Source: Kiloniellaceae bacterium (lineage in GTDB: Bacteria; Pseudomonadota; Alphaproteobacteria; Kiloniellales; J153). From it: a stretch of DNA of 38,442 nt. The position numbers were made by a program, and so were the translations under genes. The notes beneath the pieces are model-generated. The model had not been told where the DNA came from and ran no database searches. It saw nothing but the letters and a program-made list of their open reading frames with translations. Below are positions 1 through 8,271 of this stretch, in pieces (position 1 is the stretch's first letter; the number at the start of each line of letters is the position of its first letter). The stretch spans positions 1 through 38,442 of the forward strand of contig JAJFGN010000050.1 of the NCBI GenBank assembly GCA_021776115.1, written 5' to 3'.

Positions 1-405
1 GATCAGCCGGAAATCCCAATTGAAAACGCCGTTGACGATTTTCGGCACGCCGCGCTGCTTCTCTCCGAAAATCAACAGAATGACCGCATCCAGGAAAAAT
101 GCGGTGCCGGCGGCCAATAGCATGGTGCTTTCTTCGCGAACGCTGCGTTTGATGACCGTCCGGAACAGGAACCGCTCCATCAAGGCGCCGACGATGGCTA
201 GGGTCACCGCCGCCGCGAACAGGGCCATGACGAACGGTAATTTCAGTTGCCCGTATATCGTGTAGGTAACGAACCCGCCGAGCACGTAGAGCTGACCGTG
301 AGCGAAGTTAAGAACATTCATGAGGGCGAAGATCAGGGTCAAGCCCAGCGCGATCAGAGCGTACTGAGCACCAAGATAGAGCCCGTTGGCGAGGACCTGT
401 TCCAT
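1..405 (-). CDS. Branched-chain amino acid/amide ABC transporter permease (LivH/UrtB-like), C-terminus outside window
   Basis: Inner-membrane permease of a branched-chain-amino-acid-type (HAAT) importer; 135 codons are visible and the C-terminal half lies beyond the left edge. The start is the ATG at 405-403. The first 60 residues carry the family opening: a hydrophobic helix with ANGLYLGAQYALIALGLTL, then NVLNFAHGQLYVLGGF, which is diagnostic of LivH/UrtB permeases. Further hydrophobic segments follow. The gene lies 75 bases downstream of the binding-protein gene on the same strand, with a stem-loop between, so it should form one operon with it. Whether the substrate is leucine-type amino acids, urea or short amides cannot be told from this part; the neighbouring amide and ureide enzymes make a nitrogenous amide plausible (inference). 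Confidence 0.88.
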   Translation of the reverse strand, partial: MEQVLANGLYLGAQYALIALGLTLIFALMNVLNFAHGQLYVLGGFVTYTIYGQLKLPFVMALFAAAVTLAIVGALMERFLFRTVIKRSVREESTMLLAAGTAFFLDAVILLIFGEKQRGVPKIVNGVFNWDFRLI

Positions 406-429
406 TGGAATTTATTTCCCAGACAGGAT

Positions 430-457
430 GGGGCTCAGAGCCGAGGCCCTGAGCCCC
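430..457 (-). terminator. Stem-loop between binding-protein and permease genes
   Basis: Perfect 9-base inverted repeat GGGGCTCAG / CTGAGCCCC with a 10-base loop, lying 23 bases past the binding-protein stop and 24 bases before the permease start. There is no T-tract, so it is more likely an mRNA-stabilising or attenuating hairpin that lets the binding protein be made in excess over the permease than a full terminator. Confidence 0.6.
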
Positions 458-480
458 ACAAGTCAGTCAGGGAGGTGACG

Positions 481-1677
481 TCAATCGACTTCGGCAATGA
501 ACAAGGTTTCGAACTTGCCGTCGCGATATTCGTTCACGACCATCGGTACGGACACTTGCCGCTTTTGGCCGAACGATGTCATGCCGACATACTTCAGCGC
601 GGCGTCGCCCTTCATATAGGGGTTCGGCGCCGAAAAGGTACTCATGGTGTTCTTGAATTCGCCGATGTCGTCGATGGCCTTGGGGTTCATTTTCAAGGTC
701 TCGACGATGTACTCCAGGGCATACACCTTGGTGTTGGATTCATCGTTGTATTCGCCGAACATTTTTGTGTAGCGATCGATGAACTCTTCCATGGCCTTCG
801 AACGGATTTCCGGCGTCGACGCGCCGCCAACGGAAATGAACCCGTTGGCCAAATCGCCGGCACCCTCTTCCAACACCTTCGCGTCCTGAGCGGTCTCGGT
901 GGAGATGAAACCGGTGTAGCCAAGTTCGCGGGCTGAGCGGATCAACAGCGGCGCATTACCCGGGGCAACGCCCGAGAGCACCAGAAGGTCTGGTTTGGAG
1001 CGTAAGACCGGCGTTAGAACCGGCACGAAATCGCGGGTGTCGTTCTGGTAGGTGTCTTTGTCGGCGACGACCTCCAGCCCCAAGGCATTGGCGGCGGCCA
1101 CCCCGCCGTCGCGCTGACTCAAGGGATCCGACTCATTGGCGGCAATGAAGGCGACCGTCTTCACACCCTTTTTATCTCGCAGGAACTTGTAGATCGCCGG
1201 GCCGGACTGATAGTTGGCGATCATCCCCAAGACGGCGTTGGATGCCGGTTTCTGGTAAAGGCTCTTGGGGAACGCATAGGGAAAATACATGATGTTGTTG
1301 GCCTCCGCGACCGGGCGCACGGCCGCCGCGCCGTCATCGACGTTTGGGCCGACGACATAGTGGATGCCTTCCTGGGCCATCTTTTCCATGCCGGCGATGG
1401 CTCGCTTCGGGTCCTTTTGGTCGTCGAACGTGAGGATTTCGATGTCGTAGGTGTCGTCACCGATCTTCACGCCGCCGGTTTCGTTGATCCAGGCGGCGCG
1501 GGTCTGCATGGAACGCACGTTGGAGGTTCCCCATGCCGCGGCGGGGCCGCTGGTGACGCCCACAAACCCGATTTTCAGGACCTTATTCGCCGCCAAGGCG
1601 CCGCCCGCGGCGCCCAGCGATATCGCACAAATCGCCAGCGCGCCCGCCGATGATTTCAAAAAGCTGCGCTTGTTCAT
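481..1677 (-). CDS. ABC transporter substrate-binding protein, branched-chain amino acid/amide type (LivK-like)
   Basis: Periplasmic binding protein of the HAAT (PBP type I) family, 398 residues from the chosen start, the usual length. An in-frame ATG exists 12 bases upstream (1689), but GGAGGG sits inside that extension at proper spacing before the ATG at 1677, so 1677 is preferred. The N-terminus (NKRSFLKSSAGALAICAISL) is a Tat-like or twin-basic signal peptide with an A-x-A cleavage region near residue 30. The mature protein opens KVLKIGFVGVTSGPAAAWG, the typical first strand and ligand loop. The downstream permease (1-405) is the partner. The promoter at 1831-1860 overlaps a palindrome, suggesting repression by the divergent GntR regulator. 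The ligand is not deducible; the context of amide- and ureide-degrading enzymes favours a small nitrogen compound (inference). Confidence 0.88.
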   Translation of the reverse strand: MNKRSFLKSSAGALAICAISLGAAGGALAANKVLKIGFVGVTSGPAAAWGTSNVRSMQTRAAWINETGGVKIGDDTYDIEILTFDDQKDPKRAIAGMEKMAQEGIHYVVGPNVDDGAAAVRPVAEANNIMYFPYAFPKSLYQKPASNAVLGMIANYQSGPAIYKFLRDKKGVKTVAFIAANESDPLSQRDGGVAAANALGLEVVADKDTYQNDTRDFVPVLTPVLRSKPDLLVLSGVAPGNAPLLIRSARELGYTGFISTETAQDAKVLEEGAGDLANGFISVGGASTPEIRSKAMEEFIDRYTKMFGEYNDESNTKVYALEYIVETLKMNPKAIDDIGEFKNTMSTFSAPNPYMKGDAALKYVGMTSFGQKRQVSVPMVVNEYRDGKFETLFIAEVD

Positions 1678-1830
1678 CCATCCCTCCATGTGAAGCCGAT
1701 CTTATGATGTCGATTTCGGCCGTTCAGCCGCGGCCTTGGTGATTCCGGCGCTTTGACAACTTGGCGGCCGACCTGCCCCCGCCGCCGGGCCGTGGCGGGC
1801 GAACCCGCTATAAAACTGACGTCGTTCAGC

Positions 1831-1860
1831 ATACTCAACAATCCGATATAGGATTGTCAA
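1831..1860 (-). promoter_or_regulatory. Predicted sigma-70 promoter of the LivK/LivH-type operon
   Basis: Read on the minus strand, TTGACA (1860-1855) and GAGTAT (1836-1831) are separated by 18 bases. The -35 hexamer is a consensus match and the -10 is moderate. The 18-base spacer and the end of the -35 box are occupied by the 20-base palindrome at 1838-1857, the classic arrangement for a repressor site. Confidence 0.5.
1838..1857. promoter_or_regulatory. Palindromic operator candidate for the GntR regulator at 1960
   Basis: Perfect inverted repeat ACAATCC-GATATA-GGATTGT in the intergenic region between the divergent binding-protein gene and the GntR gene. A second copy, matching at 15 of 18 core bases, lies at 11343-11360 upstream of the ureidoglycolate lyase operon. 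Assignment to the adjacent regulator is an inference from position and sharing. Confidence 0.55.
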
Positions 1861-1880
1861 CAATTTTTATCTCGATCATG

Positions 1881-1899
1881 TACAAATTTCTTGTATACT
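1881..1899 (+). promoter_or_regulatory. Inverted repeat and -10 box upstream of the GntR gene
   Basis: TACAA-ATTTC-TTGTA (1881-1895) is a perfect 5-base inverted repeat with a 5-base spacer, overlapping TATACT (1894-1899), a good -10 hexamer for rightward transcription into the regulator. It may be an autoregulatory site. Its position also argues against a TTG start at 1891. Confidence 0.35.
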
Positions 1900-1921
1900 A
1901 TCCCTGCCGCTGGAGACCGAT

Positions 1922-1957
1922 ATGACCTATTCGACAGCCAAGACGTGGACCGCTTAG
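1922..1957 (+). CDS. Possible 11-residue leader peptide ahead of the GntR gene
   Basis: ATG at 1922 preceded by GGAG at about 8 bases spacing encodes MTYSTAKTWTA and stops at TAG 1955-1957, two bases before the ATG (1960) chosen for the regulator. The regulator start itself has only a weak ribosome-binding site, so translational coupling through this short frame is possible. Could also be chance. Confidence 0.25.
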   Translation: MTYSTAKTWTA

Positions 1958-1959
1958 CC

Positions 1960-2718
1960 ATGGGCCGGAATCAAGACGCCGGGCTCGCCACCGCGGCTTC
2001 CGCCAAATCGCTGGCCGGCGGCCGTGGCGGGCGCGGCCAGCCGGTCGCCGACGAGGCGATTTTCACCCGCGTGCATGGCGCCATCGTCGAGCGCCGCTTG
2101 GAGCCCGGCACCAAGCTGGGCGAAGAGGCGCTGTGCGAGGCCTTCGGGGTATCCCGGGCCCAGATCCGGCGGGTTCTACTCAATCTGGCCCATGCCAAGC
2201 TGGTCGAGTTGCGCCCGAACCGCGGCGCCTATGTGGCGCAGCCCTCGGTGCGCGAGGCGCGCCATGTCTTCGAGGCCCGCCGCGCGGTCGAGGCCGCCGT
2301 GGTCGAACGCGCCGCCGACCGCATGACCGAGGAGATGTTCGCGGCGCTGGCGGCGATCCTCCGCGAGGAACACCAGGCCCAGGAGCGCGGCGACAGGCAG
2401 GCCGCGATCCGCCTGTCCGGCGATTTCCATCTGCGCCTGGCCGAAATCGCCGGCAACGAAGTTCTCTCCTCCTTCCTGCAAGAGCTGGTGTCGCGCAGTT
2501 CGCTGATCATCGCGACCTATGGCATGGCGAGCGATTCGGAGTGTTCCCACGACGACCACTGGACGGTCGCGCGGGCCTTGCAAGATGGCGACGCCGCGGC
2601 CGCCGTAACCCACATGAAGCAGCACCTGCGCTTTATCGAGGAACACCTGAACTTCGCGGCCGAGGTGGAGCCGCCGGTCGACCTGAAGACCATCCTCGGC
2701 GCGCCGGCGGGATCCTAA
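1960..2718 (+). CDS. GntR family transcriptional regulator, FCD/FadR subfamily
   Basis: DNA-binding repressor of about 252 residues. An N-terminal winged helix-turn-helix contains IFTRVHGAIVERRLEPG, then LGEEALCEAFGVSRAQIRR (recognition helix) and the wing LRPNRGAYVAQP. It is followed by an all-helical FCD ligand-binding domain with the family's metal/ligand histidines visible in SGDFHLRLAEIAGN and near the end in HMKQHL. FCD regulators usually bind small organic acids or amides and leave the operator when loaded. The ATG at 1960 is preferred over an in-frame TTG at 1891, which overlaps the -10 box. The gene is divergent from the LivK/LivH-type operon and convergent with the ring-opening operon. 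The palindrome shared by 1838-1857 and 11343-11360 makes it the likely local regulator of both (inference). Confidence 0.88.
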   Translation: MGRNQDAGLATAASAKSLAGGRGGRGQPVADEAIFTRVHGAIVERRLEPGTKLGEEALCEAFGVSRAQIRRVLLNLAHAKLVELRPNRGAYVAQPSVREARHVFEARRAVEAAVVERAADRMTEEMFAALAAILREEHQAQERGDRQAAIRLSGDFHLRLAEIAGNEVLSSFLQELVSRSSLIIATYGMASDSECSHDDHWTVARALQDGDAAAAVTHMKQHLRFIEEHLNFAAEVEPPVDLKTILGAPAGS

Positions 2719-2811
2719 TACCCGCGGCCGGGCATCGCGGCTAATCGAAATCCCCGAAGTCCTCATGCGGCGCCTCGATCACCAGGGCGAAGCGCTGGTC
2801 CCTCGGATCGG

Positions 2812-2840
2812 CAAGAAGAAAGCGCGGGTCGCCCCCGCGC
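2812..2840 (-). terminator. Rho-independent terminator of the minus-strand ring-opening operon
   Basis: On the minus strand, just past the asparaginase stop, a 7-base G/C stem (GCGCGGG / CCCGCGC, 2822-2840) with a 5-base loop is followed by TTTCTTCTT. This ends the operon that runs from 11132 down to 2851. Confidence 0.65.
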
Positions 2841-2850
2841 GAAGTATGTT

Positions 2851-3837
2851 TCAGGGCGCGTGCCGGGCGAAGGCCTCGCGAACTCGGTCGCCGGACCGGC
2901 CGGCGCTGAGGAGCACCATCAAGAGCAGGCGCGCCTTGGCGCCCTTGAGATCGCCGGCGAAGATGACACCCGCATCCTCCAGCTCGCGCCCACCGCCGCC
3001 GGTGCCGTAGATCGGCTTGACCCGGCCTTCTGGGCAGCGCGAGGTGACGACGACGGGGATGCCGCGCGCGACCGCCTCGGCGATCGGGGGCGTGTAGGCG
3101 GCCACGACATTGCCGCGCCCGAAGCCCTCGATCACCAGGCCGTCCACCTTGGCCTCGAGCGCCGCGTCGATCAGCAGGGTGTCGCTGTCCATGGCCAGGC
3201 GAATGAGTGGCACCCGGGCACGGATCTCCTTGAGCGCATGGCTTGGGCGCGGCGCCATCCGCCGATACACCACCACCTTGCCCTCGTCCACCACCGCGAG
3301 GCAGCCGTGACCGAGGCTGGTGAAGCTTTCCAGCGCGCTCGCGTGCAACTTGGTCACGTCGCGCGCGGCATGGACCTGGCCGTTGAAGCAGACCGTTACC
3401 CCCTGGCCGGCCATCGCCGGCGCGCGCGCTGCGCCGATCGAATCGGCCAGGTTGCGCGGACCGTCCGATTGCGGATGGTCGGCCGGCAACTGCGCGCCGG
3501 TCAGGACCACCGGCTTGCCCGCATCCAGGACGAGATCGAGGAGATAGGCGTTCTCCTCTAGCGTGTCGGTGCCCTGGGTTACGACCGCGCCCAGCACGTC
3601 GACTTCGGCAAGGCGGTCGCGCAAGCACGCGGCGAGCGCCAAGCTTTGTGCGCAGCTCAGGTTGAAACTGTGCACCTGCAAGACGTTCTCCAACGCGATA
3701 TCGATGTCCGGCTCGCGCCAGGGCAAGGCCGCGAGCAGCGCTTCCCCGTCCGCCGCGGCCTTGTGGCGCTTGGTCACGGGATCGTAGAGCGAGGCGATGG
3801 TGCCGCCGGTGGTCAGGACCGCAACCGTTCCGCCCAT
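2851..3837 (-). CDS. Asparaginase-family amidohydrolase (possible half-amidase)
   Basis: Cytoplasmic amide hydrolase of the bacterial L-asparaginase family, 328 residues, full length. The first catalytic threonine motif is visible as LTTGGTIAS (residues about 8-16) and the second as VTQGTDTLEENAYLL (about 87-101). The substrate-loop segment KLHASALESFTS corresponds to the family's K-x5-F-S stretch. It has no signal peptide. The start has a GGAGG site 5 bases upstream and lies 28 bases after the hydantoinase gene. The operon around it opens cyclic amides, and succinamate, the product of succinimide opening, is asparagine without its amino group. The enzyme may therefore act as a half-amidase rather than as a true asparaginase (inference). 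Asparagine, glutamine or N-carbamoyl compounds remain alternatives. Confidence 0.85.
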   Translation of the reverse strand: MGGTVAVLTTGGTIASLYDPVTKRHKAAADGEALLAALPWREPDIDIALENVLQVHSFNLSCAQSLALAACLRDRLAEVDVLGAVVTQGTDTLEENAYLLDLVLDAGKPVVLTGAQLPADHPQSDGPRNLADSIGAARAPAMAGQGVTVCFNGQVHAARDVTKLHASALESFTSLGHGCLAVVDEGKVVVYRRMAPRPSHALKEIRARVPLIRLAMDSDTLLIDAALEAKVDGLVIEGFGRGNVVAAYTPPIAEAVARGIPVVVTSRCPEGRVKPIYGTGGGGRELEDAGVIFAGDLKGAKARLLLMVLLSAGRSGDRVREAFARHAP

Positions 3838-3865
3838 CGCGTCCTCCGTCGTCTCGCCGGCCGCG

Positions 3866-5275
3866 TCAGATCTTGCCGCATTCGCCGCGCTTGACGAACT
3901 GGCCCATGCCCTCCTTGCCTAGCCATTCCCGGCCATCGACGATCAGCCGGCCGCGGCTGAAGACCTTGCTGACCCGGCCGGTCACGGAGCGGCCCTCGAA
4001 CAGGCTGTAGTCGATCCGGCTGTGGTGCTCGGCGGCGCGGATGGTCCAGGACTCTTCCGGATCGAACAGCACGATATCGGCGTCGGAGCCGACCGCGATC
4101 GTGCCCTTTTTTGGGAACAGGCCGAACAGCTTCGCCGGCGCGGTCGAGACCAGCTCGACGAAGCGATTGAGCGACATGCCGTGATGACGCACGCCACCGT
4201 CGTAGATCAGCGGCAGGCGCGTCTCCAAGCCCGGCGCGCCGTTCGGGATCTTGGAAAAGTCGTCTTTGCCCTGCTGCTTGGAGAACTTCATGCCGAGCGG
4301 CTGCTCGTTGAAGCAGAAGGGACAGTGGTCGGTCGAGATAACCTGCAGGTCGGCGGTGCGCAGGCCGCGCCACAGCGCCGTCTGGTGCGTGTGGGTGCGC
4401 AAGGGCGGCGTCATGACGAACTTGGCGCTCTCGAACCCGGGCCGGTCGTATTCCTCGTCGGTCAGGAACAGGTAGTGCGGGCAGGTCTCGGCGTGGACCG
4501 TGATGTCGCGGTCGCGCGCCTCGGCCACCGCCGCCAGGGCCTCGGCCGCCGAGAGGTGAACGATGTAGAGCGGCGATTCGGCGAGCTCCGCCAGGCGGAT
4601 CGCCCGGTGGGTCGCCTCGCCCTCCATCGAAGTTGGGCGGGTCAGGCTGTGGTACTTGGGCGCGGTGCGTCCGGCGGCCACCGCCTCCTCGACCAGGACC
4701 TGGATGACGCCGCCGTTCTCGGCATGGACGCAAATCATGGCGCCGTTGCTACCGGCCACGCGCATGGTCCTGAAGAGATCCCCGTCGTCGAGCATGAGGA
4801 CACCCGGATAGGCCATGAAGAGCTTGAAACTAGTCACGCCCTCGCGCTTGATCAGGGTCTCCATGTCGGCCAGGGATTGCGGGTTGATGTCGAGCATGAT
4901 CATGTGGGCGCTGACGTCGACTGCCGCACTGGCCGCGCGCTTGTGCCATTCCTCCAGGCCGCTCAGCGGGCTTTCGCCCCGGGTCTGATTGCAGAAATCG
5001 ACCACCGTCGTGGTGCCGCCGAAGGCCGCCGCCGCGGTGCCGGTGCCGAAGGTATCGGCCGTGCGCGCGACGCCGAACTCCCAGTCCAGGTGTGTGTGCA
5101 CGTCGACGCCGCCGGGAATCGCCAGAAGGCCATCCGCGTCGTGCACCTCGACATCGCCGCTAACCGCGATGTCCTTGCCGATGGTGTGGACCCGGCCGTC
5201 CTGGATCAGGATGTCGGCCTTGTAGTCGTCGACCGCGGTGACGATCCGCCCGTTCTTGATTAGTACCGTTGCCAT
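3866..5275 (-). CDS. Dihydropyrimidinase / D-hydantoinase
   Basis: Binuclear-zinc cyclic amidohydrolase that opens dihydropyrimidines, hydantoins and related cyclic ureides to N-carbamoyl amino acids. It has 469 residues, typical for the family. All metal and catalytic residues are in place: H60 and H62 in GGVDVHTHLD, the carbamylated lysine K151 in GVTSFKLFMAYPG, H184 in ICVHAENGG, H240 in YIVHLSAAEA and the general-base D316 in VISTDHCPF. The start is backed by AAGAGGAG. It sits between the imidase/allantoinase-like gene and the asparaginase-like gene with gaps of 44 and 28 bases. No beta-ureidopropionase or N-carbamoylase gene is in the operon, so the carbamoyl product must be handled elsewhere or the true substrate is not a pyrimidine (inference). 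Confidence 0.93.
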   Translation of the reverse strand: MATVLIKNGRIVTAVDDYKADILIQDGRVHTIGKDIAVSGDVEVHDADGLLAIPGGVDVHTHLDWEFGVARTADTFGTGTAAAAFGGTTTVVDFCNQTRGESPLSGLEEWHKRAASAAVDVSAHMIMLDINPQSLADMETLIKREGVTSFKLFMAYPGVLMLDDGDLFRTMRVAGSNGAMICVHAENGGVIQVLVEEAVAAGRTAPKYHSLTRPTSMEGEATHRAIRLAELAESPLYIVHLSAAEALAAVAEARDRDITVHAETCPHYLFLTDEEYDRPGFESAKFVMTPPLRTHTHQTALWRGLRTADLQVISTDHCPFCFNEQPLGMKFSKQQGKDDFSKIPNGAPGLETRLPLIYDGGVRHHGMSLNRFVELVSTAPAKLFGLFPKKGTIAVGSDADIVLFDPEESWTIRAAEHHSRIDYSLFEGRSVTGRVSKVFSRGRLIVDGREWLGKEGMGQFVKRGECGKI

Positions 5276-5319
5276 TTTCGACTCCTCTTAAGATCCGCGC
5301 GCTACCTCCGCCGCGCCTT

Positions 5320-6207
5320 TTACTTCTTCGACGGCGGAGAGCGGCGCAGAAAATCGTTCGCGATTTCGTCGAAGGTCGTGAAACGGACGCCCGGATGCCG
5401 GCTCATGTGATTGAACAGGCGCTCCAGCATGAGCAACACCTGAGGCCGGCCCGACACGTCGGGGTGGATCGTCATGGTGTAGACCGCGTAGTCGTACTCG
5501 CGGTAAACCCAATCGAACTGATCGCGCCACATCTCCTCGAGGTGGCGCGGACTGACGAAGCCGTGACTATTGGGGGCCGCCTTGATGAACATCATGGGCG
5601 GCAGGTCGTCGGTGTACCAGCTCGCCGGGATCTCGACGATGTCGGTGATCTCCTTGCCGCGCACCAGCGGTTTCATCCACTCCTTCGCCGACTTCGAGTA
5701 GTCGATCTTGGTCCAGCTATCGCCGACCCTGACATAGTGCGGCTGGAAATCGTGATGCATCAGGCTATGATCGTACTTGAAGTCCTTTTTTTGCAGAAGC
5801 TCGGCGGTGATCGGGCTGAACTCCCACCACGGCGCGACATAGCCGGTCGGCTTGCGGCCCGAGATCCGCTCAAGAAGCTCGATGCACTTGTCGAGGACGT
5901 CCTCTTCTTGGCGCGGCGTCATGGCGATCGGGTTCTCGTGCGAATAACCGTGCACACCCAGTTCGTGCCCCGCGTCGACCACCTTTTTGATCTGATCGGG
6001 AAAGGTCTCCGCCGAATGGCCGGGCACGAACCAGGTGGTCTTGATCCCGAAGCGATCGAAAAGCTGCACCAGGCGCGGGGTGCCGACCTCGCCGGAAAAC
6101 ATGCCGCGGGAGATGTCGAGCGGCGAATCTTCGCCGCCGTAGGATCCCAGCCAACCGCCGACGGCGTCCACGTCGACGCCGAATGCGCAGAAAATTTCCT
6201 TCACCAT
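5320..6207 (-). CDS. Polysaccharide-deacetylase-fold hydrolase, cyclic imide hydrolase / allantoinase-like
   Basis: NodB-fold metal hydrolase of 295 residues. The frame is open further upstream, but the ATG at 6207 (AAGGGA ribosome-binding site) begins the conserved opening [20 protein letters not shown] and avoids overlap with the ATPase gene. The metal triad is visible as D14 (GVDVDA) with H86 and H90 (HGYSHENP); APWWEF follows, and [13 protein letters not shown] lies further on. This opening resembles the Helicobacter PgdA/imidase subgroup rather than secreted chitin deacetylases, and there is no signal peptide. Members of this fold are known to open cyclic imides, and a different subgroup (PuuE) opens allantoin. 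With hydantoinase and ureidoglycolate lyase beside it, a cytoplasmic cyclic imide or ureide hydrolase is the best call. The exact substrate is inference. Confidence 0.78.
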   Translation of the reverse strand: MVKEIFCAFGVDVDAVGGWLGSYGGEDSPLDISRGMFSGEVGTPRLVQLFDRFGIKTTWFVPGHSAETFPDQIKKVVDAGHELGVHGYSHENPIAMTPRQEEDVLDKCIELLERISGRKPTGYVAPWWEFSPITAELLQKKDFKYDHSLMHHDFQPHYVRVGDSWTKIDYSKSAKEWMKPLVRGKEITDIVEIPASWYTDDLPPMMFIKAAPNSHGFVSPRHLEEMWRDQFDWVYREYDYAVYTMTIHPDVSGRPQVLLMLERLFNHMSRHPGVRFTTFDEIANDFLRRSPPSKK

Positions 6208-6235
6208 GTTCGCGTCCCTTCCTGTTTCCAGACCC

Positions 6236-7384
6236 TTACGTGTGCATACCGCCCCGCGAAGTATCGAAGCTGCTCTCGCGATGCTCCAGGGGATGCACCG
6301 ACTCCGCCGGCCAGCGCGCCAGCACCATATCGCCCTCGTGCACCGGATTGGCAAAGAAGCGGCCGTCGTCGATGTTGGCCACGAACTCCTCGCCGTCGGG
6401 CAGGGTTATGTTCACCTTGACCCAGGTGCCCTGGTATTCCGTCATCCAGACCTTGCCGACGACCGAATTCACGGTGCCGTCGCGGGCCGCGGACGGATCG
6501 GCGAGCTTTTCCATCTCGATCCGGTCGCGCCGAATCGAGAGATAGCGCGTCTCGCCCGTGCCCGGCGCCGTGTCCCCGGTCGGTACGGTGAATCGGTTGC
6601 CACGCGCGTCGTCCAGGATCGCAGCACCGTTCTCGACCGCCACGACCTTGCCGCTCAGCACGTTCTGCCCGCCGATGAAGCGGGCGACATAGGTCGTGCG
6701 CGGCGTGTCGTAGACGGCGCGCGCACGATCGGCCTGGTCGATTTGACCGTGGTCCATCACCACGACCAGGTCGGCGACGGCGATCGCCTCCATCTGGGTG
6801 TGCGTCACGTGAACGAAGGTGATGCCGAACTCATTCTGCATCTGCCGCAGATTGCCGCGCATTTGCAGGCGCAGAAACTCGTCCAGCGCCGACAGCGGCT
6901 CGTCGAGCAGCAAGACCTTCGGGTTGGTGATCAGCGAGCGCGCCAGCGCGATGCGCTGCTGTTGCCCGCCGGACAACTCGGCCGGAACGCGGTCGGCGAA
7001 GCCGTCCATCTGGACCCGATCCAGCATCTCGTGAGCCTGCTTGCGCCGCGCCGCCTTGGCCACCCCGCGCACCTTCAGGTTGAAGGCGACGTTATCCAGG
7101 CATGTCAGATGCGGAAACAGGGCGTAGCTCTGGAACATCATCGCCGTGCCGCGCTCGGCCGGTGGCAGGCCGAGAACAGATTGGCCGTCGATCCGCACGT
7201 CGCCCGCGGTCGGCTCGTCGTGCCCCGCGATCATCCGCAGCAGGGTCGTTTTGCCGCAGCCACTGGGGCCCAGCAGACAACAGTAGGTGCCCGGCGGGAC
7301 GGTCATGCTCACACTATCGATCGCCAAGGTATCGCCAAATCTCTTGGTGAGGTTTGCGAGCTCAATGCCCCCAGTCTGCGCCAT
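6236..7384 (-). CDS. ABC transporter ATP-binding protein, spermidine/putrescine type (PotA-like)
   Basis: ATPase subunit of 382 residues with a C-terminal TOBE domain. Walker [10 protein letters not shown] is at 39-47, Q-loop [13 protein letters not shown] near 82-94, signature [15 protein letters not shown] at 137-151 and Walker B LLLDEP at 158-163, followed by SALD. The C-terminal part ([14 protein letters not shown] onward) is the regulatory TOBE fold of the PotA/FbpC class. GGAGG precedes the start. It is the last transporter gene of the importer encoded by 9212-10519, 8272-9132 and 7422-8252, and is followed 28 bases later by the imidase-like gene, so transport and catabolism are co-transcribed. 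Substrate by context: a nitrogenous compound rather than necessarily a polyamine. Confidence 0.92.
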   Translation of the reverse strand: MAQTGGIELANLTKRFGDTLAIDSVSMTVPPGTYCCLLGPSGCGKTTLLRMIAGHDEPTAGDVRIDGQSVLGLPPAERGTAMMFQSYALFPHLTCLDNVAFNLKVRGVAKAARRKQAHEMLDRVQMDGFADRVPAELSGGQQQRIALARSLITNPKVLLLDEPLSALDEFLRLQMRGNLRQMQNEFGITFVHVTHTQMEAIAVADLVVVMDHGQIDQADRARAVYDTPRTTYVARFIGGQNVLSGKVVAVENGAAILDDARGNRFTVPTGDTAPGTGETRYLSIRRDRIEMEKLADPSAARDGTVNSVVGKVWMTEYQGTWVKVNITLPDGEEFVANIDDGRFFANPVHEGDMVLARWPAESVHPLEHRESSFDTSRGGMHT

Positions 7385-7421
7385 CTAAGACAACCTCCGT
7401 TCTTCTTCCTGTCAGCTTCGC

Positions 7422-8252
7422 CTACTTGCGAAACCGCCCGCCGCGGCGCCACTGGATGATCGCGATCGAGCCCAGGGACAATATGATCGCCGCGAACGAT
7501 ACCACCGTGGTGACGGTCCCCAGGGCATAGAGCGCCGGGGACGTGACCGTCGTCGTCATGGCGTAAATCTCGAGCGGCAGGGTATTGCCCGGCCCGACGG
7601 TCAGCAAGGTGCGCGGGAACTCGTCGTAGGACAAGGTGAAGCCGAACAGCGCGACCGCGATCAGGCCGGGAAACAGGATCGGCAGCACGACGTACTGCAA
7701 GGTCTGCCGGTTGGTCGCGCCAAGGTCGCGCGCCGCCTCCTCGTAGGACCGGTCGAAGCGGCTGAGCACCGCGAACATGATCAACAAGCCGAACGGCAGG
7801 CTCCAGGTCAGCTGCGCGCCGAGCGCCGAGGAGAACCAGTTGGTCGGCATGTCGATGACCCGGAAGATCAAGCCGATCCCCAGGCTGAGGAACAGACCGG
7901 GCATGACCAGGCTGGCCACCGCCATGTAGAAGATCGCGCTGGCGCCGAAAAAACGCCGCCGGAACGCCAAGCCCGCCATGACCGAGAAGGTCACGGTGCA
8001 AATCATGACCAAGAAGGCGAGCAGGATCGAGCGGCTGAAGGACCCGGAAAAGTCGCCGGTGCGCTGTTGCTCGAACAGGGCCTGGAACCAGTGCAGCGAC
8101 ACCCCGTTCATCGGGAAGGTGAGTCCGCCGGTCGGCCCCTGAAAAGACAGGATGTAGATCGCCAGCATCGGCCCGTAGAGGAACAGCACGAACAGCGCGA
8201 AGAAGGTCGCGAGGACGTAAAAGGTCCAGGGGCGTTTGCGATGTTGGGCCAT
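7422..8252 (-). CDS. ABC transporter permease, PotC-like
   Basis: Inner-membrane permease of 276 residues with about six hydrophobic helices, starting near 13-35 (FYVLATFFALFVLFLYGPML). The cytoplasmic EAA loop that contacts the ATPase is EEAARDLGATNRQTLQYVV, followed by LPILFPGLIAVALFGFTLS. GGGAG lies upstream of the ATG. It is separated from the preceding permease gene by 19 bases and forms the heterodimeric channel with it. Confidence 0.9.
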   Translation of the reverse strand: MAQHRKRPWTFYVLATFFALFVLFLYGPMLAIYILSFQGPTGGLTFPMNGVSLHWFQALFEQQRTGDFSGSFSRSILLAFLVMICTVTFSVMAGLAFRRRFFGASAIFYMAVASLVMPGLFLSLGIGLIFRVIDMPTNWFSSALGAQLTWSLPFGLLIMFAVLSRFDRSYEEAARDLGATNRQTLQYVVLPILFPGLIAVALFGFTLSYDEFPRTLLTVGPGNTLPLEIYAMTTTVTSPALYALGTVTTVVSFAAIILSLGSIAIIQWRRGGRFRK

Positions 8253-8271
8253 GGCGCCTATCTCCCCGCTC

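Noticed and set aside
247-936. Long open frame on the plus strand opposite the LivK-like gene
   Set aside because: It is the shadow of a real high-G+C gene; the protein has no recognisable domain, while the minus strand encodes a complete family member.
1891-1959. TTG start extending the first GntR regulator by 23 residues
   Set aside because: The codon overlaps the -10 box and inverted repeat, and the added residues show no family similarity.
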